A stretch of DNA of 64,000 bases. Source: Roseicella aerolata. GTDB taxonomy: Bacteria; Pseudomonadota; Alphaproteobacteria; Acetobacterales; Acetobacteraceae. Under the pieces are notes generated by a model. It searched no databases and was not told where the DNA came from. It saw only the letters and a program-made list of their open reading frames with translations. The DNA lies in NCBI RefSeq assembly GCF_020523605.1, contig NZ_JAJAQI010000024.1:1-64000 (forward strand). The letters run 5' to 3'. Below, one piece after another: positions 1 through 8,663 of the stretch. Both the position numbers and the translations under genes were made by a program. Position 1 is the first letter of the stretch, and each line of letters starts with the position of its first letter.

Positions 1-177
<177 letters not shown>

Positions 178-193
178 CCCGCAACACGGTCGC

Positions 194-1657
194 TCAGAAG
201 GACCCCACCAGGCTGCCGAGCAGGATGATCGTGAGCAGCGCCGTGATGGAGCTGACGATCGCCACCACGACGATATCGAAATAGCTTTCCTTGTGCGTGC
301 AGCCGCAGACCGCCAGCAGCGTGATCACCGCGCCGTTGTGCGGCAGGATGTCCAGCGTGCCGGCGCCGATCACCGCGATGCGGTGCAGCAGCCCGGGATC
401 GATGCCCTGCTCCGCCGCCAGCGCCATGTAGGTGGGCCCGAGCGCCTCCAGCGCGATGGTCAGCCCGCCGGAGGCGGAGCCGGTCAGCGCCGCGAGGATG
501 TTGGTCGCCACCGCGAGCGAGACGAGCGGCCCGCCGCCGATGCCGAGCACCCAGTCGCGCACCGCCGCGAAGGCTGGCAGGGCTGCGACGACGGCGCCGA
601 AGCCGACCAGGCTGGCGACGCTGAACACCGGCAGGACGGAGGCATTGGCGCCTGCATCCATGGAGGCGCGCAGCGAGGGCAGGCGGCGGCCGTTGGTCGC
701 CACCAGCACCAGGGTGGCGGCGGCCAGCGCCGTTGCCACCGCCCAGACGCCTGCGACGGCCGAGAGCGTGATGCCGCCCCAGCGCGGCTCATCCAGGAAT
801 TCGGCATCCATCGCGGGCAGCACGGCGAAGGTCATCAGCAGGTTCACCGCCACCACCACCGCCAGCGGCAGCGCGGCGGCGCCGATGGGCGGCGGCGGGG
901 CAGACTCGCTGCGATGAATCTCGGCCGGGTCGAACTCGCGTGCCGTCACCGCGCGCTCGCGCACCAGCGGGTCGTCCGCGGCGGCATGCGCGGCGCCGGG
1001 CCGGTCCTCGCCGAAGCCCTCGCCGCGGCGCCGCGCCAGTGCCTCCGCCCGCCGCAGCCACCACAGGCCGATCCCCAGCATGACGGCTGAGGCGACGATG
1101 CCGAGGCCCGGCGCGGCGAAGGGCGTGGTGCCGAAGAAGGGCATGGGGATGGTGTTGGGGATGGCAGGCGTGCCCGGCAGGGCGGACATGGTGAAGGTGG
1201 AACTGCCCACCGCGATCGCCGCCGGCATCAGCCGGCGGGGGATGTCGGCCGCGCGGAACAGCGCCATCGCCATGGGCGCCAGCACGAAATAGGCGACGAA
1301 GAGACTGACGCCGCCATAGGTGACGATGGCGCCGGCCAGCACCACGGCCAACACCGCGCGCTGTGGCCCCAGCCGGTCGGTCATGAAGCCGGCGATCGCG
1401 TCCACCGCGCCGCTGTCCTCCATCAGCTTGCCGAACAGCGCGCCGAGCAGGAAGAGCGGGAAGAACTGCGCGACGAAGCGCGCCGCCGCGCCCATGAAGG
1501 TCTGCGTCCAGTGCGCCAGCAGCGGTTCCCCCGCGAGGCCGGCCGCGACCAGCGCCGCGGCGGGCGCCAGCAGCAGCACCGACCAGCCGCGATAGGCCAG
1601 CCAGACGAGCAGGCCGAGGCCGAGCAGGATGCCGAACAGGCCCATGGCCTCAGACAC
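194..1657 (-). CDS. GntP-family permease
   Basis: A 487-residue inner-membrane protein made almost entirely of hydrophobic segments, about the usual length of GntP/gluconate:H+ symporter-type permeases. The N-terminal half has the glycine-rich pattern QFFPLFLLGALFGKLMEDSG seen in this family, and the middle loop (about residues 210-260) is hydrophilic. The likely substrate is a small organic acid, but the sequence does not say which. The chosen start is a GTG at 1655-1657 that overlaps the stop of the upstream patatin gene by 8 bases, which suggests translational coupling. An ATG four codons later (MGLFG) is an alternative. The pair with a lipase-like protein is unusual, and no functional link is evident. 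Confidence 0.8.
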   Translation of the reverse strand: MSEAMGLFGILLGLGLLVWLAYRGWSVLLLAPAAALVAAGLAGEPLLAHWTQTFMGAAARFVAQFFPLFLLGALFGKLMEDSGAVDAIAGFMTDRLGPQRAVLAVVLAGAIVTYGGVSLFVAYFVLAPMAMALFRAADIPRRLMPAAIAVGSSTFTMSALPGTPAIPNTIPMPFFGTTPFAAPGLGIVASAVMLGIGLWWLRRAEALARRRGEGFGEDRPGAAHAAADDPLVRERAVTAREFDPAEIHRSESAPPPPIGAAALPLAVVVAVNLLMTFAVLPAMDAEFLDEPRWGGITLSAVAGVWAVATALAAATLVLVATNGRRLPSLRASMDAGANASVLPVFSVASLVGFGAVVAALPAFAAVRDWVLGIGGGPLVSLAVATNILAALTGSASGGLTIALEALGPTYMALAAEQGIDPGLLHRIAVIGAGTLDILPHNGAVITLLAVCGCTHKESYFDIVVVAIVSSITALLTIILLGSLVGSF

Positions 1658-2687
1658 CCTCCAGCAGGCGATCGAGGTCGAGCGAGGAACGGCGGCCTAT
1701 GTCCGCGCCGTGCGCATCCAGGAAGTCCTGCGCGGCGCGCCGCCCCTCCTCGCGCAGCATCGAGAGGAAGGTCCATTCCGCATTCAGCTTGGAGGAGTAG
1801 CCAAGGCCGACCATGACCTGGTTGCGCACGACATGCATGCGCATGCGCGCCCAGGACGCACCCTCGGTATTGCCGGGATCGGCGACCTTGCGCAGCAGGG
1901 CAAGCATCTTCAGCTCCTTCAGCGCGACGGCGTTGAAGGAGATCTCGTTCACCCGGTCGAGGATGTCGCGCGCGCTGCGCGGCGTGCCAAGCCGCTCGAT
2001 CGGGTTGATCGGAACCAGGATGGTGTCGTCCGAGACCAGCTCGGTGATCAGTGGCACCAGCGTCGGGTTGCCGGCGAAGCCGCCATCCCAGTAGGGTTCG
2101 CCGTCGATCTCCACCGCCTGGAACAGCTGGGGCAGGCAGGCGGAGGCGAGCAGCGCCGCCGGCGTGATGTCGCCCTTGCGGAAGATGCGGCCGCGGCCGG
2201 TGCGGACATTGGTCGCGGTGACGAAGACCTTGATCGGCCCTTCGGCCAGCGCATCGAAGTCCACGCTCCCCCGCAGCACCTGCTCGAGCGGGTTGCCGCC
2301 GAAGCTCGGTACATCGTAGGGCGAGATGACGCGCGCCAGCAGGTCCATCATCAGGAAGGCCGGCGAGTTGTCGAGCGTCCAGCGACCGAGCATGCGGTCC
2401 ACCGGGCCGCGCTGGAAGGGGCTGAAGGTGGCGGCGGCCGAGACGCGCTTCCAGAACGCCTCCAGTGCCTCGCGCGCCGCCGGCGCGCCGCCCTTGGCAT
2501 AGCCGCTGGCCATCACCGCGGCGTTCATCGCGCCGGCGGAGGTGCCGGAGATGCCCTCGACCTCCAGCCACTCCTCCTCCAGCAGCCGATCGAGCACGCC
2601 CCAGGTGAAGGCGCCATGTGCGCCGCCCCCCTGCAGCGCGAGGTCGACCAGCACGCGCTCGCGCGGTTCGGGGGATGTCTTCGCCAT
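1650..2687 (-). CDS. Patatin-like phospholipase family protein
   Basis: A 345-residue protein with the hallmarks of the patatin fold near its start: the oxyanion loop LALQGGGAHGAFTWG (about residues 13-27) and the nucleophile elbow GTSAG (about 44-48). The catalytic Asp is expected in the DGG of YWDGGFAGNP, about 40 percent from the C-terminus. Such enzymes are Ser-Asp dyad acyl hydrolases acting on lipids. No signal peptide is visible, so it is probably cytosolic or membrane-associated. The start at 2687 (MAKTSPEP) has the Shine-Dalgarno-like AGGGAG 9-10 bases upstream. The same frame stays open as far as 3287, but that extension is Arg/Pro-rich and looks non-coding. It overlaps the GntP permease start by 8 bases. 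Confidence 0.88.
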   Translation of the reverse strand: MAKTSPEPRERVLVDLALQGGGAHGAFTWGVLDRLLEEEWLEVEGISGTSAGAMNAAVMASGYAKGGAPAAREALEAFWKRVSAAATFSPFQRGPVDRMLGRWTLDNSPAFLMMDLLARVISPYDVPSFGGNPLEQVLRGSVDFDALAEGPIKVFVTATNVRTGRGRIFRKGDITPAALLASACLPQLFQAVEIDGEPYWDGGFAGNPTLVPLITELVSDDTILVPINPIERLGTPRSARDILDRVNEISFNAVALKELKMLALLRKVADPGNTEGASWARMRMHVVRNQVMVGLGYSSKLNAEWTFLSMLREEGRRAAQDFLDAHGADIGRRSSLDLDRLLEGV

Positions 2688-2716
2688 CCGGCCGCGCTCC
2701 CTGGTCCCGGGCCCCT

Positions 2717-3100
2717 TCATGCGTCGTGCCTGGTCTGGGCATTGCGGTCGGGCGGCGAGGCCCTGCCGGTGCAGGCGCCGTGGATGGCCGGGCGCGGCCT
2801 GGGGCCAGGCCGCGGGCGGGCGCCGGCATCGGGGCGCCGGGATGCCGCCTGCCGCAGGTGCGCCGGGTTGCTCGCCTTCCGCTCCGCGACCCGCCGCGCC
2901 TCGAGCCATGCGTTCGCCCGTTTCAGCGCGCCGGCGAAGACCTGCTTCTTCACGGCCAGGCCATGATCGGCATCTGGCGGGAGCAGGGTGGCGGCGCCCG
3001 CCGCCTTGCCGCGCATTGCGCGCCGGTGCCTGCGCATCAGGTCCCACACGCGGTCGCGGCGCGCGCAGCGTCCTTCCACCGGGCGGCAGGCGAGGGGCAT
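2717..3100 (-). CDS. Hypothetical small basic protein
   Basis: A 127-residue reading frame immediately upstream of the patatin gene (29 bases) and on the same strand. It has a good ribosome binding site (GGAGG 8 bases before the ATG). The middle part (KKQVFAGALKRANAWLEARRVAERKAS) looks like a real basic amphipathic helix. The last 35 residues are Arg/Pro-rich and resemble shadow translation. No family is recognised. The alternative is a leader region of the patatin transcript with no protein. Confidence comes mainly from the ribosome binding site. Confidence 0.4.
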   Translation of the reverse strand: MPLACRPVEGRCARRDRVWDLMRRHRRAMRGKAAGAATLLPPDADHGLAVKKQVFAGALKRANAWLEARRVAERKASNPAHLRQAASRRPDAGARPRPGPRPRPAIHGACTGRASPPDRNAQTRHDA

Positions 3101-3512
3101 GCGGTGTCCTCCGAAGGGCGGCGGGTGGTCGCCGCCGCGCCGTCACCCGCAGCGGGAGGACGGGCGGGCCGGACCGGCCGCCAAGGTCCGCGCAGGGTAG
3201 GGCGGGGCGCGGAGCCGGAGCACCCGCCAGGAATCCCCGGCCTATGCCGACTGTTCCGATCGGGCGGGCGATCCCGGCCGGAGCCATGGGCGCGGCCGCC
3301 GGCGCGCCCTGTATCCTTGGCCGACGCCCTGGCCATCATCGCGGCCGACAGCGCGACCACACCTGAAGCCATGAGGGAGTTCCGCTCCGTCGCGGCCCTG
3401 CGGCGCAGGCCATGGCGCGCCGCCGCCTCGCTGGCGCGACCGCCCCGGCCGTGTTAGCCGGCGGGGCGAGGCGGCGCGGGCGCGGCCCGCCGCTTCCCTT
3501 GGGAGAACGCCG
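3101..3512. other. Intergenic region, divergent promoters expected
   Basis: 412 bases between a leftward and a rightward gene, so promoters for both are expected here. It is G+C-rich throughout, and I could not assign a convincing -35/-10 pair. A GGGAG ribosome binding site for the rightward gene precedes its ATG at 3513. Reading frames that cross the stretch are Arg/Ala/Pro-rich and look spurious. Confidence 0.5.
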
Positions 3513-4451
3513 ATGCCGCTCGATGAAACCGCCCGGGGCGTCTATGTCATCGCCCCCACCCCCTTCCACGCGGATGGCCGGATCGACGAGGCCAGCACCG
3601 ACCGCATGACCGACGCCTTCCTGGAGGCCGGCTGCGACGGCATGACCATCCTCGGCGTGATGGGGGAGGCGCCGAAGCTCGACCAGGCGGAGGCGCTCGA
3701 CCTCTCGAAGCGCATCATCCGCCGCGCCGCCAGGGCGAACGTCATCGTCGGTGTCACCGCCCCCGGCTTCGCCGCCATGCGTGCGCTGGCGCGCGGCGTG
3801 ATGGAGGCCGGCGCGGCCGGCGTGATGATCGCCCCGCCCCCCAGCCTCCGCACCGATGATGCCGTGGCCGCCTATTTTCGCCAGGCGGTGGAGGCGATCG
3901 GGGAGGACATCCCCTGGGTGCTGCAGGACTACCCGCAGCTTTTCCAGGTGCAGATGACGCCCGGCATCATCCGCCGCATTATCGCCGAATGCCCGTCCTG
4001 CGTCATGCTGAAGCATGAGGACTGGCCGGGCCTCGAGAAGATCTCGGCGCTGCGCGGCTTCCAGGCGGAGGGCTCGATGCGCCGCATCAGCATCCTCTGC
4101 GGCAATGGCGGCATCTTCCTGGATTTCGAGATGGAGCGCGGCGCCGACGGCGCCATGACCGGCTATGCCTTCCCGGACATGCTGGTGGATCTCGTGCGGC
4201 TCTCGGCAGCCGGTGAGCGCGATGCGGCGCATGACCTCTTCGACGCCCACCTGCCGCTGATCCGCTACGAACTGCAGCCGGGCATCGGCCTTGCGGTGCG
4301 CAAGCATGTGCTCCGGCGGCGCGGCATCATCGCCTCCGACGCGCAGCGCAAGCCGGGCAGCGCACTGAGCGCGAAGGCCGTCCAGGAAGTGGAGTACCTG
4401 CTGGCGCGGGTCGGCCGCCATGATCCCAGGGCGAGGCTCGCGCCGCTCTGA
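3513..4451 (+). CDS. Dihydrodipicolinate synthase family protein (DapA-like aldolase)
   Basis: A 312-residue class I aldolase of the DHDPS/N-acetylneuraminate lyase family (TIM barrel), close to the usual 290-310. Visible motifs are the PTPF start (about residues 15-18), GVMGEAPKL in place of the usual GTTGE substrate loop (about 49-57), the tyrosine of QDYPQ (about 139), and the Schiff-base lysine in CVMLKHED (about 167). The GVMGEA loop differs from true DapA. Together with an isolated position away from lysine genes, this favours a pyruvate-dependent aldolase or dehydratase of another pathway, such as a sugar acid. The substrate cannot be read from the sequence. Confidence 0.85.
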   Translation: MPLDETARGVYVIAPTPFHADGRIDEASTDRMTDAFLEAGCDGMTILGVMGEAPKLDQAEALDLSKRIIRRAARANVIVGVTAPGFAAMRALARGVMEAGAAGVMIAPPPSLRTDDAVAAYFRQAVEAIGEDIPWVLQDYPQLFQVQMTPGIIRRIIAECPSCVMLKHEDWPGLEKISALRGFQAEGSMRRISILCGNGGIFLDFEMERGADGAMTGYAFPDMLVDLVRLSAAGERDAAHDLFDAHLPLIRYELQPGIGLAVRKHVLRRRGIIASDAQRKPGSALSAKAVQEVEYLLARVGRHDPRARLAPL

Positions 4452-4457
4452 CCGTGC

Positions 4458-4478
4458 GAGGGAGGCGCCGCCTCCCTC
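4458..4478. terminator. Candidate terminator hairpin
   Basis: A perfect inverted repeat (GAGGGAGGCG / CGCCTCCCTC, arms 4458-4467 and 4469-4478) starts 6 bases after the stop of the DapA-like gene and lies before the convergent UdgX gene. It has no T-tract, so termination may be weak or Rho-assisted. Confidence 0.4.
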
Positions 4479-4493
4479 CTGCGCCGGCGGCAG

Positions 4494-4544
4494 TGCCGCG
4501 AAGCCAAGGCCCGGAGGGCCGCCGGCGTCCGAGGCATGACATGC
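4494..4544. repeat. Dispersed 51-base repeat, copy 1
   Basis: Bases 4494-4528 (35 bases) are identical to 63521-63555, and the following 16 bases differ at only three positions. The core contains the small inverted repeat GGCCC-GGA-GGGCC. In this copy, an outer CGCCGGCGG / CCGCCGGCG pair can fold around it. Both copies lie in gene-free spacers next to the 3' end of a gene, as REP-type elements often do. The function is unknown. Confidence 0.75.
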
Positions 4545-4556
4545 CTCAGATATGAG

Positions 4557-6050
4557 TCAGCTCACCTCGCGCTTCGCGGCCTTCAGGTCGGCGACGAAGC
4601 GGGCATATTCCCGCTCCTTGCTCTCGGGGTCCGGCAGGCGCAGCAGGTAGGAGGGGTGGACGGTCGGGAAGACCCGCAACCCGTCCGGCGTCTCGATCAG
4701 CTCCCCCCGCACCTTGGTGATGGCCAGCGGCTTGCCCGTCAGCGCCCTGAGCGCGGTGGCCCCCAGCGAAACCACCAGCTGCGGTGCGACGATCTCGATC
4801 TCCCGCTTCAGGAAGGGGCGGTAATAGGCGATGTCGCCGGCATCCGGGCTCTGGTGCAGCCGCCGCCGCCCGGTCGGCTTGAACTTGAAATGCTTCACCG
4901 CATTGGTGACATAGGTGGCCGGCCGGTCGATCCCCGCCTCCACCGCCGCGCGGTCGAACAGCCGCCCCGCCGGCCCGACGAAGGGCCGGCCGGCGATATC
5001 CTCCTCATCCCCCGGCTGCTCGCCGACGAAGAGCAGGGGCGCGCCGGGCGGCCCCTCGCCGAAGACCATCTGGGTCGCCGCCCCGGTCCAGGGCGGCAGG
5101 TCGTTGCGCCGCGCCAGCTCGGCCTTCAGGGCGGCAAGGGCGGCGGGGCGGTCTTCGGTCTGGCTGAACAGGTCGGCGGGCATGCCCTCCGCAACGTCCG
5201 AAGCTGCGATCGGCTGCGCCGGGACATGCAGGCTGCTCTGGCGGCGGGGCGCCGGAGGGGTGGCACCCCGTTCCACCATCTCGGCGACGCGCCGCGGCGC
5301 CTCCGCCATCAGCCGGGGAATCTCCCGCGCCTCCGGCAGGTTCTTCCAGTATTTCACCGGCATTTCGGCCCGCATCGCGGCCGGCTTCAGCCGGGCGGGG
5401 TTGAAGATGCTGCGGTAGTAGGCGCGCCAGAGTTCCTCATGCGCGTCCTCGGGCGGTGCCTCGGCGCGCGTGCCACCGGCGCCCATGCGTAAGCTCTCGC
5501 CATCCCAATGCGCGCTCGCCTCCGGGGTCAGGATGGACCAGCGCAGCCCGGCGAAGCGGCGGAGGAAGAAGCCGGTCTCGGCCTCCAGGATGTGGTGCTC
5601 CGGCTCGAACCAGGCGACGTAGCGTGGGCCGTCATCGGTCTCGACGCAGCGGAAGCGCAGGAAGGCGTGCAGCTTGTGCGCATCCCGCCGCACCGCCTTC
5701 GCCATGGCATGGAGGCGGAGGACATCCGGATCGGTCGCCATCTGCATCAGCCCGTTTTCGCCATGCGTGAGGCGCCAGAGCAGGCGGTAGAGCAGGGCGA
5801 AGCGCTCCCGGCCCCGATGGCGGATGGCAATCTCCGCCAGTTCCAGGAAGGCGCGCGGCACGCTGGCCGTGGCGGGCGCCGCAGTGGCGGGCGGTGGCGC
5901 GCCGCCGCCGAAGAGGCCGGGCAGCTCGCCCGCGACGCGCCACTCGACATGCTCCGGCGGCACTTCCGCCGCCAGCAGCCGCCGTGCCTGCTGCCGCCAG
6001 GCGCCGAAATCCGCGGGTCCGGGAAGGAGGATGCCGATGCCGTCGCTCAT
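4557..6050 (-). CDS. udgX: UdgX-family uracil-DNA binding protein fused to an N-terminal DUF4130-type domain
   Basis: A 497-residue two-domain protein. The N-terminal half (to about residue 240) matches the TIGR03915/DUF4130 DNA-metabolism domain (YRLLWRLTHGENG, KAVRRDAHKLHAFLRFR, VAWFEPEHHILEAE). The C-terminal half is a family-4-like uracil-DNA glycosylase of the UdgX type, with the motif GEQPGDEED at about 343 and the insertion RRRLH ending in His399. The equivalent histidine in mycobacterial UdgX (KRRIH) forms a covalent bond to uracil at the excised site. The end motif HPSYLLR is present. ATG 6050 has GGGGAGG upstream. A GTG at 6083 overlapping the radical SAM stop by 4 bases is an alternative. 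It is the second gene of an operon behind an SOS box, so a DNA damage role is likely. Confidence 0.9.
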   Translation of the reverse strand: MSDGIGILLPGPADFGAWRQQARRLLAAEVPPEHVEWRVAGELPGLFGGGAPPPATAAPATASVPRAFLELAEIAIRHRGRERFALLYRLLWRLTHGENGLMQMATDPDVLRLHAMAKAVRRDAHKLHAFLRFRCVETDDGPRYVAWFEPEHHILEAETGFFLRRFAGLRWSILTPEASAHWDGESLRMGAGGTRAEAPPEDAHEELWRAYYRSIFNPARLKPAAMRAEMPVKYWKNLPEAREIPRLMAEAPRRVAEMVERGATPPAPRRQSSLHVPAQPIAASDVAEGMPADLFSQTEDRPAALAALKAELARRNDLPPWTGAATQMVFGEGPPGAPLLFVGEQPGDEEDIAGRPFVGPAGRLFDRAAVEAGIDRPATYVTNAVKHFKFKPTGRRRLHQSPDAGDIAYYRPFLKREIEIVAPQLVVSLGATALRALTGKPLAITKVRGELIETPDGLRVFPTVHPSYLLRLPDPESKEREYARFVADLKAAKREVS

Positions 6051-6079
6051 CCCTGCCTCCCCTGCGCCTGCGGCAGCGC

Positions 6080-7336
6080 TCACAGCAGCGCCAGTTGCTG
6101 CGGCTTCGCCAGCGCGGCGAAGCCCGTCTGCGGTGCGATGATCCGGCGCAGGTCGCTGCGGTCGAGCAGGCCGCCGCGCGGCCGGTGGTCCGCCGTCACC
6201 AGGAAGGGCAGCAGCTTGGCCAGCGGCAGCCTCAGCCGCGCCAGGTCGTCGCTGCGGATGCTGCGGTGCCGGCGAGCGGAGAGCAGCCGGTCCACCGTCT
6301 TCGCCCCGAGCCCGGGCACCCGCAGCAGCATCTCCCGTGGCGCCCGGTTGACGTCCACCGGGAAGCGCTCCCGGTGCTTCAGCGCCCAGGCCAGCTTGGG
6401 ATCGATGCCGGGATCGAGCATGCCGCCCTCCCCGCCCGCCAGGATCTCCTCAAGCTCGAAGCCGTAGAACCGGAGCAGCCAGTCGGCCTGGTACAGGCGG
6501 TGCTCCCGCACCAGCGGCGGCGCCTGCGGCGGCAGCAGGGAGGACGCATCGGGAATGGGCGAATAGGCCGAGTAGTAGACGCGCCGCAGCCCGTAGCTGG
6601 CATAGAGATTGGCCGTGGTGCCGAGCACCGCGCGGTCATCCGCCGCGTCGGCGCCGATGATCATCTGGGTGCTCTGCCCCGCCGGCGCGAAGCGCGGCGC
6701 GGCGGCGCGGCGCTCCTCCCGCTTCGCCTCCTTCGCCGCGTCGATGCGTTCGCGCATGCGGGCCATGGCGCGGCGGATGCCGGGCGCGTCCTTCTCCGGC
6801 GCCAGGGCCTTCAGGCTCTGCTCCTGCGGCAGCTCGACATTGATCGAGAGCCGGTCGGCATACCGCCCGGCGGTCGCCAGCAATTCCGGCGCCGCGTCCG
6901 GGATGGTCTTCAGGTGGATATAGCCCTGGAAGCCGTGCTCCTCCCGCAACTGGCGGGCCACCTCCACGATCTGCTCCATGGTGTAGTCGGGGGAGCGGAT
7001 GATGCCGGAGGAGAGGAACAGCCCCTCGATGTAGTTGCGCCGGTAGAAATGCAGGGTGAGGTCCACCAGCTCCTGCACCGTGAACCGCGCCCGCGGCACG
7101 TTGGAACTGGCGCGGTTGATGCAATAGGCGCAGTCGAAGACGCAGGCATTGGTTAGCAGCACCTTCAGCAGGGAGATGCAGCGGCCATCCGGCGCATAGG
7201 CATGGCAGATCCCCATGCCCTCGGTGCTGCCGATCCCGCCCTTCCGGGAGTCCCGCTTCTCCGTACCGGAAGAGGCGCAGGAGGCGTCGTATTTCGCGGC
7301 ATCGGCGAGGATTTCGAGCTTGCGGCGCAATTCCAT
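6080..7336 (-). CDS. Putative DNA modification/repair radical SAM protein (TIGR03916-like)
   Basis: A 418-residue radical SAM protein of the family regularly found next to UDG-like proteins. The 4Fe-4S cluster motif is CVFDCAYC (CX3CX2C, about residues 60-67). The start MELRRKLEILADAAKYD and the element SSGTEKRDSRKGGIGSTEGMGICH are characteristic. A helix-hairpin-helix stretch (LLRVPGLGAKTVDRLL, about residues 325-340) suggests DNA contact. The substrate and reaction are not known for the family. Its stop at 6080 lies directly before the UdgX gene. The ATG at 7336 has GGAAG upstream, and a GTTC-N7-GTTC LexA box begins 18 bases upstream, predicting SOS induction. Confidence 0.88.
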   Translation of the reverse strand: MELRRKLEILADAAKYDASCASSGTEKRDSRKGGIGSTEGMGICHAYAPDGRCISLLKVLLTNACVFDCAYCINRASSNVPRARFTVQELVDLTLHFYRRNYIEGLFLSSGIIRSPDYTMEQIVEVARQLREEHGFQGYIHLKTIPDAAPELLATAGRYADRLSINVELPQEQSLKALAPEKDAPGIRRAMARMRERIDAAKEAKREERRAAAPRFAPAGQSTQMIIGADAADDRAVLGTTANLYASYGLRRVYYSAYSPIPDASSLLPPQAPPLVREHRLYQADWLLRFYGFELEEILAGGEGGMLDPGIDPKLAWALKHRERFPVDVNRAPREMLLRVPGLGAKTVDRLLSARRHRSIRSDDLARLRLPLAKLLPFLVTADHRPRGGLLDRSDLRRIIAPQTGFAALAKPQQLALL

Positions 7337-7353
7337 GGGTGTGCTTCCGGTGA

Positions 7354-7368
7354 GTTCACTATATGTTC
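7354..7368. promoter_or_regulatory. LexA (SOS) box GTTC-N7-GTTC
   Basis: A perfect alphaproteobacterial LexA site: GTTC at 7354-7357, seven bases (ACTATAT), and GTTC at 7365-7368. On the other strand it reads GAAC-N7-GAAC. It lies 17 bases before the ATG of the radical SAM/UdgX operon and 86 bases before the divergent reductase gene. Position and gene content favour control of the repair operon. Confidence 0.8.
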
Positions 7369-7454
7369 TGTAACGAGCGTGCGGCAAGGGGCTTTGCCCC
7401 CCGGCCCGCCCGGCGCAGACTGCCCGCAACGAGCAGGAGAGGGGGGAGCCTGGG

Positions 7455-8519
7455 ATGGGCAATCGCATCGCCATCATCGGCGCCGGCGCGGTCGGCGGCT
7501 ATGCCGGCGCACATATGGTCCGGGCCGGGGAGGATGTGACCTTCGTCGATATGTGGCCCGAGCATGTCGAGGCCATGCGGACGAAGGGCCTGCGCATCAC
7601 CCATCTGAAGGACGTGCCCGAATTCACCGTGCCGGCGAAGGCGATCCATCTGACGGAGCTGCAGCAGGTCTCGAAGGAGAAGCCCTTCGACATCGCCTTC
7701 ATCTGCGTGAAGGCCTATGACACGGCCTGGGCCACCATGATGGTGAAGCAGTATCTGGCGCCGGGCGGCTACTGTGTCTCCCTGCAGAATTGCATGAACG
7801 AGGAGACCATCGCCTCCGTCGTCGGCTGGGGGCGGACGCTGGGCGCCATCGCCTCCTCCATCACGGTCGAGCTGATGACCCCGGGCCATGTCCATCGCAA
7901 TGCCGGCAAGGGCGGGGCGGCGCATACCGTCTTCCGGGTCGGCGAGGTGCATGGCCGCCCTACCGAACGGGCGAAGGAGGTGACGCGGCTGGTGGGCACG
8001 GCCGATAGCGCGCTGACCACCGGCAATCTCTGGGGCGAGCGCTGGTCGAAGCTCGTCATCAACGCCATGGGCAACGGCATGTCCGCCAGCACCGGGCTGA
8101 TCAGCCGGGAGATCCTGCTGGACGACACCCTGCGCCACTTCACCGCGCGGCTGGGGTCCGAGGCCATCCGGACCGGCCAGGCACTCGGCTATGCCCTGGA
8201 AGAGATCCACCACATGGACCCGGAGCTGATCGCCCGCGCCGGGGAGGGCGACCCGGCGGCGAGGCGCGCCTATGACGAGCACCGCATCCAGGAGGCCAGC
8301 AAACCCGGCGGCGGCGCGCACCGTCCCTCCATGGGCCAGGACATGGTGAAGGGCCGCCGCACGGAAATCGAATTTCTCAATGGCTTCATCGTGGACAAGG
8401 CGAAGGAGATCGGCCTCGCCACCCCCGCCAATGCCGCGCTGACCGAGATCGTGAAGCGGGTGGAGCGTGGTGAGCTGCAGCCCGACCCGCGGCACATCAA
8501 GGATCTCCGGCTGAACTGA
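7455..8519 (+). CDS. 2-dehydropantoate 2-reductase family protein
   Basis: A 354-residue NAD(P)-dependent reductase of the ketopantoate reductase (PanE/ApbA) superfamily. It begins with the Rossmann motif GAGAVGG (residues 10-16) followed by the family pattern of a helical C-terminal domain with ERWSKLVINAMGN (about 195-207). It is about 50 residues longer than typical PanE. Many such proteins act on other 2-keto acids rather than in pantothenate synthesis. A GAGAGGGGGG stretch precedes the ATG. It is followed 145 bases later by a TctC-type binding protein, a pairing that hints at metabolism of an imported organic acid (inference). Confidence 0.85.
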   Translation: MGNRIAIIGAGAVGGYAGAHMVRAGEDVTFVDMWPEHVEAMRTKGLRITHLKDVPEFTVPAKAIHLTELQQVSKEKPFDIAFICVKAYDTAWATMMVKQYLAPGGYCVSLQNCMNEETIASVVGWGRTLGAIASSITVELMTPGHVHRNAGKGGAAHTVFRVGEVHGRPTERAKEVTRLVGTADSALTTGNLWGERWSKLVINAMGNGMSASTGLISREILLDDTLRHFTARLGSEAIRTGQALGYALEEIHHMDPELIARAGEGDPAARRAYDEHRIQEASKPGGGAHRPSMGQDMVKGRRTEIEFLNGFIVDKAKEIGLATPANAALTEIVKRVERGELQPDPRHIKDLRLN

Positions 8520-8663
8520 GGCGCCGGGGCGCGGACCGGCGCCCCGCCGCAGGACCGGCCGTGTGCCGCGCCTGGCCCGGGCCGGAGCCCGGGCATGACG
8601 GGGGGCGCCCGCGCCTCCCCGATGCCGGACAGGAAAGAACGAACCGAACGGGAGGAACCAGGA

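Noticed and set aside
3288-3372. N-terminal extension of the patatin gene to 3287
   Set aside because: The upstream residues are Arg/Pro-rich and a good ribosome binding site supports the 2687 start.
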